From NCBI GenBank assembly GCA_002900995.3, contig CM035306.1, forward strand, positions 2,294,001-2,358,000: a DNA stretch of 64,000 nt, written 5' to 3'. The first letter of the stretch is position 1; each line of letters opens with the position of its first letter. This document shows positions 1 through 12,386 of this stretch, in pieces. The notes beneath the pieces are model-generated. The model did not search any database, was not told where the DNA came from, and saw nothing but the letters and a program-made list of their open reading frames with translations. The stretch comes from Ganoderma boninense (taxonomy: Eukaryota; Basidiomycota; Agaricomycetes; Polyporales; Polyporaceae). Made by a program: the position numbers and the translations under genes.

Positions 1-1
1 A

Positions 2-541
2 GAAGAAGCCGAACGACAAGAGCGCGAACTCCGTGCCCAGGAGCTCCGCCGCCTCGAAGAGGAAGAGCGCGAGGAGCGCGAAAAGGCGAAGCAGGGTATC
101 ATCGACCGGCTCGAGACGAGCGACAAAGACGCCGCGCGACTTGTAGCCAAGTCTAGGGCGGAGGCGCAGAAAAGGGCCTCTGTGCGTGCGGCGTCGAGCA
201 GCTCGTTCAGCCAGAGCAGTGCCCGCCTACTCCGCTCCCGAACCGTGCAAAGCATCGTCGTCCCCGATGTGCCGCACGTTCCACTGCAGGACGAGTACTA
301 CGCCTACGACGACATGTTCGTACAACGCGATACGTACTATGATCCTGTTAGTGAAGCCGTACGGAAGGATAGGGAGGGTATCATGCGTGCGGGAGGCTAC
401 ATGATCGACCAGGCTTGGGTGCGGGCTTTGCGTTTCGCTGTTGCGGGCTTGGAGATTGCCCCTCCAACTGGCATTCCTCGCCAGGAAGCTATGGCTGTCG
501 ACGGTGAAGGTCCTCCAGACGTCGTGATGGCCACCGCATGA
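2..541 (+). CDS. TFB3: TFIIH/CAK assembly subunit MAT1 (Tfb3), 3' part
   Basis: This is the C-terminal part of the RING-finger subunit that assembles the Cdk7-cyclin H kinase and anchors it to TFIIH, acting in transcription initiation and nucleotide excision repair. The frame is open from the window edge to the TGA at 539-541. It starts in a highly charged Glu/Arg coiled coil (EEAERQERELRAQ...), then a Ser-rich linker. It ends in the conserved tail with YDPVSEAVRKDREGI, a GGY motif and WVRALRFAVAGLE, which is the layout of the MAT1 C-terminal domain that contacts Cdk7 and cyclin H. The N-terminal RING lies outside the window. No intron is needed in this part. The identification rests on the tail motifs and the coiled-coil order; it is probable rather than certain because the RING is not visible. 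Confidence 0.72.
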   Translation, partial: EEAERQERELRAQELRRLEEEEREEREKAKQGIIDRLETSDKDAARLVAKSRAEAQKRASVRAASSSSFSQSSARLLRSRTVQSIVVPDVPHVPLQDEYYAYDDMFVQRDTYYDPVSEAVRKDREGIMRAGGYMIDQAWVRALRFAVAGLEIAPPTGIPRQEAMAVDGEGPPDVVMATA

Positions 542-797
542 ACATGTACTACTTCAGATTCCTGACTTTGGGGCAGTCGTGTCCAGGTCGTTATGTTGTC
601 CCAATTATCGCGCTCTTTTACAGCATCATTCAATGTGTCTTGTAGCATTAGTCTGTATCGTTGCCTAAGTACCGTATGCAAAGTATTAATTGAGTCGAAT
701 GTCATCCAGTGTGCATCCATTACGATAACGATTAAGTTCTGTGTAATAGGAAGAACAGGTGGGTTTCCTTCTACTCATGACGAGACGTATTGGCGAA

Positions 798-2835
798 CTA
801 GATGATCTTCTCGCTGGTGACAATTTGCCGGTTCAGCTTCTGTGCCTCGGTTAAAGGCTCGGTCATAGGGAACCATAGAACTTGATACTTCTTGTTTTTC
901 CTGGACGCAACCAAGGCATCACGGGTTAGCGATGACCATCCGCAATATGGGTCCACCCACCTCAGCATCTTGTTATCTAGTCGAAAAATCTTAAGAACCT
1001 CGGCGGGACTGAGTGTGTCGAAGTCGGGTGGCTGGTGGGAACTGCCGGACGGTTCGGCCTTATAGCCAGAGGTTTCGTCTTCATCGTCCTCGATGACGAT
1101 AACATCTCGGTCACCACTGCTGCTCTGGCGCTTCCTCTTGCCGCCCCCACCATGCGGCTCGGGAGATGTGCGCTTGCGCGACTTTATGGTGTCGGGTAGG
1201 ACACTATCAAGCACCTTCGTTGACAGAAAAGATTTTGACAGCCCGGCAGGCCTTGCAGGATTATGATACTGTAGCGCAATTTGTCTTACGCGTGAGGTTA
1301 ACCTCCTGTACACAGAACGCAGAATACCACGCAAATTTGTCAGTTTGGGAAAAGATGATTTGCACATACCCCTCACCTTCCTGGATCGAATGTGAGGAGG
1401 TTGATGACACCGTTCTTGACCTGTTCCGCCCCGACTATGGTTCGAGAATGTCCCTTATGTTGGAGGATAATAGGAGGCTTGTCGGTGACGTTGATTGCCC
1501 TAGCGCCGAGCAGACGTTCACTGACTGTGGCTGATGTCGAATTTCGCCGGGGTTCCCCACTGGAGAAATAGAGCATTATCCACTGTAATAGCGGATCGAC
1601 ACCTCCGTTTGCTTTCAGATTCAGAAATCATCATACGGGGCTAAGATGGGCGTACCATCCTTGAGCTCCGGAAAGTCCACTAGCTGTGCACTTTATGTGG
1701 GTGAGCTACATTTCGAAACCGTTGTGAATGCTTAACTCACGGTATTCCTTTGTATGTGAAGGCAACATATAGTTCTACTGTATGTGTTTAGCTCGCTACA
1801 GAGGAAGAAACCGTCGAGGCACTTACCTGCTGTGCCTATCCATTTACTAGAGTCCACGAGGTCACGGCGCATGTCTTCAGCCCCTTCTTGGTCGTACCCT
1901 GCAAGAGAGTGAGCAGAATACGAATATCAGTGCGGCATTAGTATGGCCGGAGTAAAACTTGCCATCTCTCCAGGCCCGTTCTATCAGGATTTGGAGATTC
2001 CGAACGCCCGGAGTGCTGGGTGTGTCTAATAAGGGGAAGTACATAGGCTGAAATTGTTGGTCCATGAGGGCAGCACACGACATAAGGTAGTTCCTATATC
2101 TACAAAACGGCGTCAAGGGGGGTGGATAAGGCGGAGGCAGAAAGCTACGCACCCACAGCCCCACCCACGGTCCCAATGTTCTCCCTCTACGAGCACAGCG
2201 TGATCCATACACAGCCAAGCGCGCTGGGTGTGTCCCTTCTCATTTGATCGACTGAGTGCTTTCTTTAAGACACTTATCAACCCTAGAAACAGGATTAAGA
2301 GATGCCTTCATGTCAGCAAGAGGGCTGACATGCCTGGCACGAAGTTTGGGGGTGGCTCCGATGACATGGAGGAATGCCAGAAGACATTCTGTTGTTCATG
2401 AGAGGGCTTGCGGAAGATGGTGGAGGGCGACTTGAACCTCGACAATGGCTTGACAGACAATTTGGAGGACGGTTTAGAAGATAAGGCGGGTAGGTCAGGA
2501 GGTCCCGCAGTTCCTCTCAACATAGCGGAGCCAGATCCGGATGCTGTTGGGGGGAGCTGGTGCGTGATCACAAAGCCTGGGTTGTGTGAGACACACCCAC
2601 ATACCTGGAGGATGCTCCGAAAAGTGTTCATCATAGTGGAACTCCTTTTGTGGTATTGTCATGTACGTCAGGTCCTTGAAACACAACTGGCATGTCACCT
2701 TGTCCCTGCAGAATTTCGCAGTCGGCCGGGCAGGTTTAGCGTGCCACACAGGACACGGTGCGAGGAAAGTACTTACGGGTGGTTGTGTGCAATGATCTCC
2801 ACTTCATCGTCCGTGAAAGCAGATGAGTCCCCCAT
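798..2835 (-). CDS. ZUP1: Zinc-finger peptidase C78 deubiquitinase (ZUFSP/ZUP1-like)
   Basis: This is a cysteine peptidase of family C78. ZUFSP/ZUP1 members cleave K63-linked ubiquitin chains and act in genome stability. The ATG at 2835 opens a short exon (MGDSSAFTDDEVEIIAHNHP) that is spliced to a C2H2 finger (CQLCFKDL...FHYDEHF) near 2700-2620. The helical lead-in GLISVLKKAL...RAWLC precedes the catalytic motif DRGWGCGYRNY, which is split by an intron exactly in the Gly codon; the nucleophile Cys codon is at 2155-2157. Further on come VDFPELKDG, the His motif LQHKGHSRTIVGAE near 1480, and LLTFDPG. The C-terminus KYQVLWFP...VTSEKII is typical of fungal members. At least six introns are needed. 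It diverges from the proteasome gene across 261 bp. Only one N-terminal finger is seen, fewer than in the animal enzyme. Exact exon ends between 1577 and 1876 are inferred. Confidence 0.85.
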
Positions 2836-3096
2836 TGAAGATCGGCTTAAGGTTTCCACGGCTACAAGTACAGTTTCCTGGTGTCGGAAGAGAGTCCCGG
2901 CGAGGCTGCTGGCGGAGAGCGGGTAAGTAACTTGTAAGTAACTTGTAAAGTAAGGCGACGAGCGCCCGAGACGCGTCCAGATTAGCGTGAATCATCACGT
3001 GCATGCATCAGGGCGACGCAAGCTCGACGCGCGTCGAAGATCGCGCTCCAGTTACCTGCCCTTGTTCTCCATCCCACTCCTTCATCTCCTACGATC
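2836..3096. promoter_or_regulatory. Divergent promoter, ZUP1 / PRE6
   Basis: These 261 bp separate the start codons of two divergently transcribed genes of the ubiquitin-proteasome system, so they must hold both promoters. No TATA box stands out. The only visible structure is the short tandem repeat listed separately. The inference that the two genes are co-expressed rests on arrangement and shared pathway only. Confidence 0.5.
2923..2954 (+). repeat. 11-bp tandem repeat in the divergent promoter
   Basis: The unit GTAAGTAACTT occurs twice in tandem and is followed by a third, diverged copy (GTAAAGTAAGG). It lies 88-120 bp upstream of the ZUP1 ATG and 143-174 bp upstream of the PRE6 ATG. It could be a transcription-factor site or simple slippage; the sequence does not decide. 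Confidence 0.6.
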
Positions 3097-4331
3097 ATGT
3101 CCAGGTCATACGATCGCGGTATGGTCGTTTTACTGGCGAGAGGAATGCTACTCATTTTGTTTTGTAGCATTGACGGTCTTCTCGCCCGATGGGCACCTAT
3201 TCCAAGTACGCCATCGAACGTCCGGAATCAAGGAGGTACTCATCGCGTCTGCACTTCCAGGTCGAGTATGCTTTGGAGGCCGTACGCAAGGGAACTTGTG
3301 CAGTATGTCCTCCCCCTTCATTCGTGCAGGCACGGAGTTGAAATAGTGTCTGCAGGTTGGTGTCCGAGGCAAAGATGTGGTCGTGCTCGGCGTGGAGAAG
3401 AAGTCCGTCCTACAACTGCAAGATCCCCGTACCGTCCGTAAGGTGGCGATGCTGGATGACCATGTTTGCCTTGCCTTTGCAGGTGCGCCAACCAAGTCAT
3501 AGTAGAGCCCGCCCGAAGCGCTTATTCTGGACCTAGGTCTCACTGCAGATGGTCGTGTTCTCATTGACAAGGCCCGGATAGAGTGCCAAAGTCACCGCTT
3601 GACTGTGGAGGATCCTGTTACTGTTGAATATATTACGAGACATATCGCAGGTGTCCAGCAGGTTAGCAGGTTTTCGTTGTCGCTGAACCTCGTGCTCAAC
3701 TTGCGTGCAGCGGTACACTCAATCCGGAGGTGTTCGACCATTTGGTGTCTCTACACTCATTGTCGGCTTTGATCCTCACGACGACAAACCACGACTGTAC
3801 CAAACGGAGCCCGGAGGTATTTACAGTGCTTGGAAGGTACGCATTCATGAGAAGCTTCACAGCTCTGAGCTTGAGGTAACGATTGTTCTAGGCGAATGCT
3901 ATTGGGCGTTCTTCGAAGACTGTACGGGAATTCCTTGAGAAGAATCATAAAGATGATATGTCTCGAGACGATACCATCAAACTCACGGTGAAGAGTTTGC
4001 TGGAAGTGGTGCAGACGGGAGCGAAGAACATCGAGATTAGCGTTATGGAGAGCTATGGCAAGATCACGGTATGTTATGTCCTACCTAACTCGCCTCTCTT
4101 ATCATTGTTCACCCCTTGTGCCGAAAGAGTCTTGACCTGGTCCAGATTGAGGCCATCGTCACGGAGATCGAGCGTGAAAAGGAGGCTGGTATGTCACGTC
4201 CGAATTGGAATTGTGTACTCGGTCACCTAACAATGTTGGCCGCAGAGGCCGAACGGAAGCGCTCCAGACTGGCAGCAACAGCAGCGGGGCAGGCCGCAAT
4301 GTCGCAAGCTGCTGGCGGTTCTGGTCAATGA
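3097..4331 (+). CDS. PRE6: 20S proteasome alpha-type subunit (alpha4/PSMA7, Pre6-like)
   Basis: This is an alpha-ring subunit of the 20S proteasome core in cytosol and nucleus. The alpha ring gates entry to the proteolytic chamber. Conceptual splicing gives [34 protein letters not shown] and [14 protein letters not shown], followed by the diagnostic run [46 protein letters not shown] and [15 protein letters not shown]. The first block is the alpha-subunit signature (YDR..TVFSPDG.L.QVEYA). The Lys/Arg-rich C-terminus with an Ala tail ([17 protein letters not shown]) and the internal motifs fit the Pre6/PSMA7 branch better than other alpha subunits. The start is fixed by the conserved MSRSYDR. 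At least seven short introns are present, and stop TGA is at 4329-4331. The exact alpha-type assignment is slightly less certain than the family. Confidence 0.9.
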
Positions 4332-4759
4332 AATTGTCGGTTTGTCAACTGTATTGTATCGTAGCCTATCCATCATGAGTTGGACTGTACTGGAAGGCTT
4401 CAGCCGTATCGAATACCATTTCGCTCCTTGGGACATCATGTATTGTCGGAGCGTAAGCGAGGACGTTTATTTGCTGATCTTTACAAGAGAGGATTGAGAT
4501 AACACTGCCTATGTTCAATGTCGGCCGACTGCTTTGTCTTTGTCTGTGTAATGAATGCTCTACAGAGAATCAGGTGGCATTGAACTCGACTTCGTGTTGG
4601 AGTGGTGCCGTGCAGTGCTGTGATCAGTGTCATGCCGGGAAGCGCTCTAAGTATCGTCTCCTGGACGCGGACACGTCTTGCACACGTCCTCCCGTCCTCA
4701 GGCGGTGCCTACCTCTTCTGTCTCCACAAGTGCTCGTCTTTGTCCGCTGGCTGGCCAAC
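4332..4759. other. Intergenic: PRE6 3' region and GEA promoter
   Basis: These 428 bp lie between two co-directional genes. An open frame begins at 4511 but its first 83 residues resemble no Arf-GEF N-terminus, so they are treated as untranslated leader. No RNA gene or repeat is seen. Confidence 0.5.
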
Positions 4760-7700
4760 ATGCATTCAACCGACATCACCGGCTCGTCAGCTACTTTATC
4801 TCTATCTCCAAAACATGTTCTACTCTCAGAGGTGCTCTCGGTGACGTCTATGATGCGCAGGAACTCCCGATGGGCCCTTTCCACTCCCTCGTATCCTTCA
4901 CGCGATCCTGCGCTAGCTAGCAGTCTTGGACTGAGGATCTCCAAGATTGCTCCCAATACCTACCATTCTGGACGTGGAAATACGGAGCAGGAGCTTATGG
5001 CGGGTTTTCAGGATCTCAAGCGGCTTGTCAAGGATATAGAAGGTGCGCACGTCCAGGTACATGCTCCCCACCGCCCAAAACTTAGCGTCGCTCTATGCCT
5101 AGACGTACATTCGCTGCCTCTCAGCACGCTACTTTCACCGTTCCTCGCCATCATCCGTTCATCTCTGTCGACGGGACCCATTACCTCCACGGCACTGACG
5201 GCCCTCCATAACTTCTTCCTCTGCGGCCTGTTCAGCCCAGCCTCTGTTTCACTCCAAGCCACACTTGCCGAACTCAGCAGCTCGCTGTCAAGCTGCAAAT
5301 TCGAAGCCAGCGATTCTTCTGGAGACGAGGTCGTCCTGCTAAAGATCATGACAGTGATCAGTGACGCGATGTGCGGGAGCATCGGACGGACGCTTGGAGA
5401 CATAGAGATCTGTGAAATGTTGGAGACTGTTCTAACTACCTCATGTCAAATGCGGCTAAGCGGTAGGTCAAGCATTGCCCTCTGAGGGGCCACGAATGTT
5501 AATAACACTTTAGAGATCCTCAGACGGTCTGCCGAGGGAACCCTGCATCAGCTTGTCAGGACCGTATTCGCGCGGTTGCACGAATTGGACCCTGAAGCGG
5601 AGGAACAGAAGGTGGCGGACGTGGATGACAGTGAAGGTGGGGAGATGAAAATGAGCGTGTCGACTACCGGACCCGTAGTGCAGAGCCAGGAAACTTCACC
5701 TCCTGGAGAGCAAGATGGATCTATACCAGAGGGAAATGAAGTACAAGCTCCGGAAGAGTCTGTACCACCTGAACAGTTAGAAGAGCGGCAACCGGAAACT
5801 CCAAGTGCTCCTCGAATACCATGTCAGTTATCCCCTGCTTCGCTCCTACATTCTGTGTCTAAACGGTGGGATAATAGATGGCCTTCCCTCGATTCTCGAG
5901 CTTTTGCGCGTCCTTATCAACATTCTTGATCCCAATGACCAAGCTCATACCGATTCCACACGCTTAACCGCGCTTCGGACGCTTAACGTTGCGCTCGAAG
6001 CTACTGGTGCTCGTATATGCGCGTACCCCTCCCTTTCTGCCTTGATTCTGGACCATGGCTGCAAATTCCTCTTCCAACTTGCCCGTTCGGACCACCCCGT
6101 CGTCCTCCAGAGTTCCCTCCGTGCGATTACGACGATGTTCGAGACAATGAGGCCAAAACTCAAGCTTCAACACGAACTTTTCCTTGCGTTCACGATCGAC
6201 AGGCTTACCCCGCCCCCATCACCAAAGAATTTGACTCAGAACCAGAGGGCGTTGGCTAACTCGAGAGGCGGCAGTCCTGCACCGAACGCCCCTCTACTCG
6301 TACCCCCAGAGGATGACCCGGAGAGGGCGCCTTCCACACCTCGTCTCATCGTCGCTCCTGCCCGTGGCGACACACGCGAGTTGTTGCTGGAGACTTTATG
6401 TCAGATCTCTCGGCATCCGAGCTTCATGGTTGACCTATATGCGAACTACGATTGCGATATGAACTGCGAGAACATGTTCGAGCGGCTCATCGAGTTCTGT
6501 GCCAAGGTAGCGTCTTCAGTCTAGGCTTGACACTCCGAAACTCAGATGATTGCAGGGAGTGTACTCAGCTCAGGGGCTTGGCGGACCAGACTATCAGCAA
6601 CAGAATGCGCAGTACCTTTGCCTGGATCTCATTCTCGCTTTCGTTGGGAACATGACTTCTCGGGCTGAAGGTGTATGTACATTGTCGTTTGTTCCGCTGA
6701 TATACACTAACGTAGATTTTCGATCAGGCAAGTGATGAATGGCCTCAGGTACAGTTTTCTTGTTTATAACTTCGGACTTCCCTAGTTGACTAGGGCTATA
6801 TCGGTGTCAGGACTTCCTTCCTCCAGACCAACTGCAGGATACGAAGTCGAAAAAGAAGCTCATTTTGACCGGGACTGCCAAATTCAACACCAAGCCCAAG
6901 ACCGGTCTGGCGTTCCTGGAGGAAAACAGGCTCATCTACACTGATCCTTCCGAACCCAAACCTCTGAGCTTGGCGAAGTTCTTGAAAAGTTCTGCTCGTG
7001 TCGACAAACGCTTGCTAGGTGACTTCCTGTCTAAACCCGATAACATCGAGCTGCTCAAAGCCTTCCTCGGGCTGATGGATTTCAAGGGCGTGCGTATTGT
7101 TTTAATCCCACTCAATGCAAGACTGAACCAGTCAACAGAAAACCGTGGCAGAAGCCATGAGAGAGATGCTAGAAACATTCCGGCTACCTGGAGAGGCGCA
7201 ACAAATCAGTCGGATTACAGAGAATTTCGCTGAGATATATTTCGCTGCTGAGCCTGGTAAGCTTTCATTGTGAAGCCTTTGCAACAGCCACCAGTTCTCA
7301 CTTCTTAACAAGATGAGGTCAAGTCGCAAGATGCTGTCTACGTCTTGGCTTTCTCCATCATCATGCTCAACACCGACCAGCATAATCCGCAGATCAGGGT
7401 AGGTTTTGTGTATCTTTATCTTTGTGCAACCCATCGAGATCGTTACCAGAAACGAATGACTCTGGACGACTACAAGCGGAATCTCAAGGGTGTCAACGAA
7501 GGGGCAGACTTCTCGGCCGAATTCCTGGTAGGCTGTCTCCATTTGTCCACAACGAGTTCAGTCACTAATTCTTAATATCTATAGTCGAACATCTATGAGT
7601 CGATCCGTAAGCGAGAGATTGTTATGCCAGAGGAGCACACCGGACAACTTGGATTTGAGTATGCATGGAAAGAACTGCTGGCTCGAACACGACAAGCTGG

Positions 7701-10373
7701 TATGTGCCCACTTGGAGGATTCACCCGATTATCGCTAACGACGTTCCCCGAAGGCAACTTCTTGACGTGCAACACGGCTCTCTTCGACGCAGACATGTTC
7801 ATAGCTGTCTGGAAGTCTGTGATATCCGCTATCGCCTACGCATTCATCACATTCGAAGACGACTACGTCATTGAGAGAGCCATTGCTGGTTTTCGACAGT
7901 GCGCTACTTTGGCGGATCACTTCGATATGCCCGATGTCTTTGACTACATCGTTGTCTCACTATCTCAGGCCACCTCGCTGCTGTCGGAGTCTCAGCCTTC
8001 ACAGGTGCCCAATTACCCTGTAGTGGATATCGACGGCCAGTCGATCACCGTTTCTGCGTTGTCTGTCAAATTCGGAACCAACTTCAAGGGTCAGCTCGCC
8101 GCTGTTGTGTTATTCAATATTGTCAATGGCAACGCGAATGCTCTCCGGGAAGGTTGGACTCAGGTATACCGGGTACAGACATCTCGCCTGAAGAGGTACT
8201 GAGCATACGTTCTTCAACAGATATTCGAGATGTTCCAAACGTTATTCTTGCATACCCTGCTACCTCATCGCATGCTCCAGATGGAGGACTTCCTTGGTGG
8301 GACGTCCATCATTCCGCTTCGTCGCAGTCAGCCAGTAAGGGCAGCACCACGATCCGACGGGCTTCTTTCTGCGCTGTCCTCGTATCTAATGACACCGTAC
8401 TCGTCGAGTACGGATGCGCTTGTCCCCGACGCTACCGACGCTGACGTCGAGAATACCCTCTGCACGATCGACTGTATCTCAACATGTCGCCTAGACGAGC
8501 TTTACTCCCAAATAATGTGAGTGGCCCTGATTATCGTGGTCATGCCCTCACTGAATACCCCGGCAGGCAACTGGAACCTGGACCCCTTGTCGCGGCCGTC
8601 CGCGCCTTGGAAGCGCTTGCCCATGAACGGACAGTGGCCAAGCTGAAGCTGGAGTCTGACGAAGCCGCAGCAGCGGCAGCAGCACAAGGAGGACAGTTCG
8701 CATTGCCGTACGATCCAGCTTCCGTGTTTCTATTAGAGACTATGGTCAGCATTGCGCGCCAGACACCCCAACACATCGAAGAAGTCTGGTATGTCTTCAA
8801 TCCTGGGACAGAGCATACACTAATATTTCCTAAGGCCAATTGTTTTCGAGCACCTGTCCGCTCTCCTCTCAACACCAACACAATACAGTATCCTGCTCAT
8901 CGAACGCGCTGTCGTTGGTCTACTGAGGCTGTCTCTCATTCTTGCCGAACGGGTGAGAATTAAGTGCTTGTTATCGATGCATATGACACCCTAATTCCCG
9001 GCGCAGCATACCCTTCGTGACCAGATATACTTATCCTTCGACCTTCTTGCAAGACTACCACCTAGCGTCGCCACCGCTGTCGCAGAACAAGTCGTTGCAG
9101 GCTTGACGTTGATCTTACAAAATCATAGAGAAATCCTGCACTCACAAACAGAATGGAACGTTGTCTTTTCCTTGCTACGGTCGACTATATCGCATCCCGA
9201 AGCGTCAAGACAATCGTTCGATATCTTGGCAGGTCTTGCGGGTGATGGTCCACAAGATCTCATCACTTCCGACAACTTCACTGGTCTCGTCAACGCTTTG
9301 GATGAATTTTCGACTGCGGCCGGAGTTGCTGTGGATGCTCAGCAACAAGGACGTCGGACACAGTCGCTGACAGCGTCAACGTAAGTGTTTCGACTTCGAT
9401 TCAAGAAGGGAAGGCATCCAATGATATGCACACAGCTCTCCGATTGTCGAGCGCGGCCGCAAAGCGATAGAAATGATAGCGGACCTCAAGAAGTGCTGGG
9501 CACGCTTCGCCGAGACGGCTGAGTTGCAGAAGAACTTGAGCAAGTCCAAGGTTCCAGAATATAGTCCTACCTGTACTAACTCATTTGCAGTCTGGCGGCA
9601 ATTCAGCCTTCCCCTTCTGTCATCCCTTGGGCGGCAGTCTTCCAACACTTCACGAGAGATCAGGCACGCGGCCATGGTCCACCTCCAGCGCATCCTCCTC
9701 GGGCCGCACCTCCCTCTGGACGAAGGCAACCACAGTCAGATTGAGGAGGTCTTCAACCGCGTCATCTTTCCCCTCCTGGATGAGCTCCTCAAGCAGCAGG
9801 TATTTATGCGCGACCCGATGGGAATGCCCGAGACGCGCCTCCGTGCGTCGGCCCTGCTCTGTAAGGTGTTCATGCAGTTCGAGGCGCGTGACGGTCAGAC
9901 AGCCGACATTCGGGTGCTGTGGATCCAAGTCCTGGATTTGCTCGACAGGCTCATGCATGTTGATCGCCGTGATCAGCTGGTACGTCCCTCTTGCGCTCAT
10001 GGTTTGTCCTCCTGCGATGCTGTTCCGCGGCGCATCGCCCATGTGTCCTTAGCCTAATGCTGCAACGAAGCCGTTTCTGTTTGGAGCAACAGTGAATGCT
10101 GATTGCACCGTCATTTTACTCTAGTACGAAGCTGTACCCGAGTCACTCAAGAACGTGCTGCTCGTGATGAACGCCACCGGCCTTCTTGTCCCACCAAGCA
10201 CGCCCGAGGACGACCGTGCGGAACGCCAAGTCGCCTTATGGGCTGCAACGCACGAGCGCATCGAGCGGTTCCTGCCCGGCTTCCTCGACGAGATTGTCCC
10301 TGCTCCTCCCCCAAAGTCTGCGAATGTCCGTCCTCCGCCGGTCCCTGCGCCTGCGCCTGCCTCCGGTTCTTGA
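4760..10373 (+). CDS. GEA1: Sec7-domain Arf guanine nucleotide exchange factor (GBF1/Gea family)
   Basis: This large Golgi Arf-GEF catalyses GDP-GTP exchange on Arf1 to start COPI coat assembly. The ATG at 4760 ([10 protein letters not shown]) precedes the conserved [18 protein letters not shown] at the start of the DCB domain. [18 protein letters not shown] lies near 5410. An acidic linker (about 5580-5800) interrupts DCB/HUS. The Sec7 domain spans about 6860-7960: [20 protein letters not shown], then [13 protein letters not shown] with the glutamic-finger Glu, then [17 protein letters not shown] and [13 protein letters not shown]. The following HDS1 region contains [20 protein letters not shown]. 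An Ala/Gln-rich stretch lies near 8670. The protein ends in a Pro-rich tail ([18 protein letters not shown]), with stop TGA at 10371-10373. Many introns of 45-65 nt are needed. It is assigned to the large GBF/Gea class, not the BIG/Sec7p class, from the N-terminal and linker motifs. Confidence 0.88.
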
Positions 10374-10949
10374 CCATGTTGATCTATCACATACGGCATC
10401 ACATGAACTTCCTGCGTTTGAACCTTGCATTGAATATCATTGTAACCGTCGTTGCATCAGCAATCTTTATTTTCTATCTACTCTTTTCTGTTGTCCCCAG
10501 CTTCCTGATACACATGGAGCGACCTCAATGGGATCGAAATAGGCAAACTGCCGGGAGTGCTACTGTATCATCGCAGCAAAAACTGCTATTCCTGCACCAG
10601 TCTTGAAAGGACCAGTGATGTTTATTAAGCGTGAGGCCGGATGTGGAGGGGCGCGCTAAGCGTGCCGCCTTCCGCACTTGTCTTCCTCTCCCGCATCCGG
10701 CCCCATCGCACCCAGACTCCCCAGCGCTCTGCCGCTCGCTACGCGCGGAGCCCGCGTCGTGCCTAGTTGCGCAGACCCTCTGCCACGCTTCGGTCCTCCC
10801 ATCCTGCGGCCTCGCAAAGAGTCCGGACACGAAGGTTAACCACGCGTTAGGAAGCATACTGACGATACCGTTACGGGGACCGACTCGACGGTCGCCTGTC
10901 CTCCAGACGCCTGCGCAGCTTCGCTCTGCTCTTGACCACAGCCGTCACC
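10374..10949. other. Intergenic, GC-rich, no gene seen
   Basis: This 576-bp stretch lies between GEA1 and the membrane-protein gene. Open frames here show no recognisable domain. It may hold a 5' exon of the next gene, because the frame upstream of 10950 (SFALLLTTAVTM) looks like a hydrophobic leader but has no in-frame ATG before a stop. Confidence 0.4.
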
Positions 10950-12386
10950 ATGTCCAACCTCATTTACCGCTACCCACTCTTCTTGAAATCTGTCGTTGAC
11001 ACCCGGGCGAGATGGATGTTGATGAATATGTTCTCATATCCACTCTCATCATGCTTCGAAGTTCCTGCGCGCCCCGCTGAGCTTCCTGCGACCAATCTCG
11101 GACTCTCTACTCACTCACCTATTCAACAAGGCCTCAACAATATCACCTCCTGCCCTTTTCTCGCGAGCTCTACCACCGTGACTTTCTCGGCTGTCCATCC
11201 CTTCCCTCGAGGAGTGCCAAAACCAGCTGATGCTCTTCCCGAATCATACTGCAACTGCTCCTCCGTCGAAGAGATCTCCAGTATGTCTCCCAATATACAA
11301 TTACTCCATTTTCTTCAATGGGATCAGGCCCTGATACTGTTCTTTTCCACAAACCTTTCGATGTTTAGGAGGATGAAGGAGGCCCAGTCAACTCTTGGCA
11401 GAGCTTCACCGCCAAAGTTGCGCAGGAATGCGGCACCCTGGACATTTCCAACCCCAAGAATGAGTTTTGTTGGTATCGGCGCATCACATCGGTAGATGGC
11501 CAACCCCTTCCGGTCACCTGCAACCCGGTTTACCCCTCCTGCGTCTCTTCGTTCATCTCCATTGCATCGATCATATATGTCAGGAAATATCCTCCTACGT
11601 CGACTCTGATCGCACAGACCACGGTCACTTCCACCTCAACTTCAAGCACGCCTTCTTCGCCCACCGCCATAATTACAATGCAGTCGAGCGGCACCACGTT
11701 GGTTACTTCAAGCAGTGGGACATCTTCGATGCAGTCACTTCAGAGTGAGCATGCAATCCCGTCCAGCAGTACAAGTAACAATGGGCATTCTGCAAATGGT
11801 GCGTGCTTAATTCTACTAATTCGCGCTCAAGGGGATCAATATGAGCCAGTGCGTAGGGGCAGGGAATGAAGCCACGTCGATAGGCTTCAACTCTTCCCTA
11901 GAAACTAGGTCCCTAACAGCATTTCCCTCCCATTCTCCTACCGCCGCGATCAAAAGCTCAGGATCCTTGAACGCCAGCCCGCCAGTTACCGCCACATCTT
12001 CCCTCATCTCCAAATCCTCGGATCACCTCGGTGCCGTTGTCGGTGGAGTTATCGGTGCTCTCGTCCTGACTGCACTCATCGCGGTTGCAACGTCCTTTAT
12101 CATTCGCCGTCGGCGTAGGTCGAATATTCCGCCTTCCGCCGAGTTCATCCACTTGGCGCGTGGCGGTCCAGGAAAGCCCGCTTTCGTCGCCGTCGACGAT
12201 CACAGTGACAAGATGGCAATTCAAGACCGGTTCATTCCTCTAGTTGATCAAGGTTCCCTCGAGGATGACGAACGACCACCTGATTTTACTCCAGGGGGCT
12301 ATCCAGACCCTGTTCTCGAGAAGGTGCTGGCGTCAGCCACCTTGCGGAATCACTACGGACAGCGTGTTGAGAGACAACTGTTGTAG
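10950..12386 (+). CDS. Ser/Thr-rich single-pass membrane protein, unknown function
   Basis: I do not recognise a named family. Two Cys-containing blocks (SYCNCSSVEEIS near 11250 and ECGTLDISNPKNEFCWYRR near 11430) precede a long Ser/Thr-rich stretch typical of O-glycosylated cell-surface proteins. A clear transmembrane helix follows (GAVVGGVIGALVLTALIAV, about 12030-12090), then the stop-transfer run RRRRRSN and a cytoplasmic tail of about 95 residues ending VERQLL. This organisation recalls fungal wall-stress sensors and other mid-like membrane proteins, but no WSC Cys pattern is seen. At least two introns are needed (about 11284-11370 and 11799-11840). The start is uncertain: ATG 10950 has a good context but the leader before it suggests an unseen upstream exon. 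The topology call is firm; the function is unknown. Confidence 0.6.
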
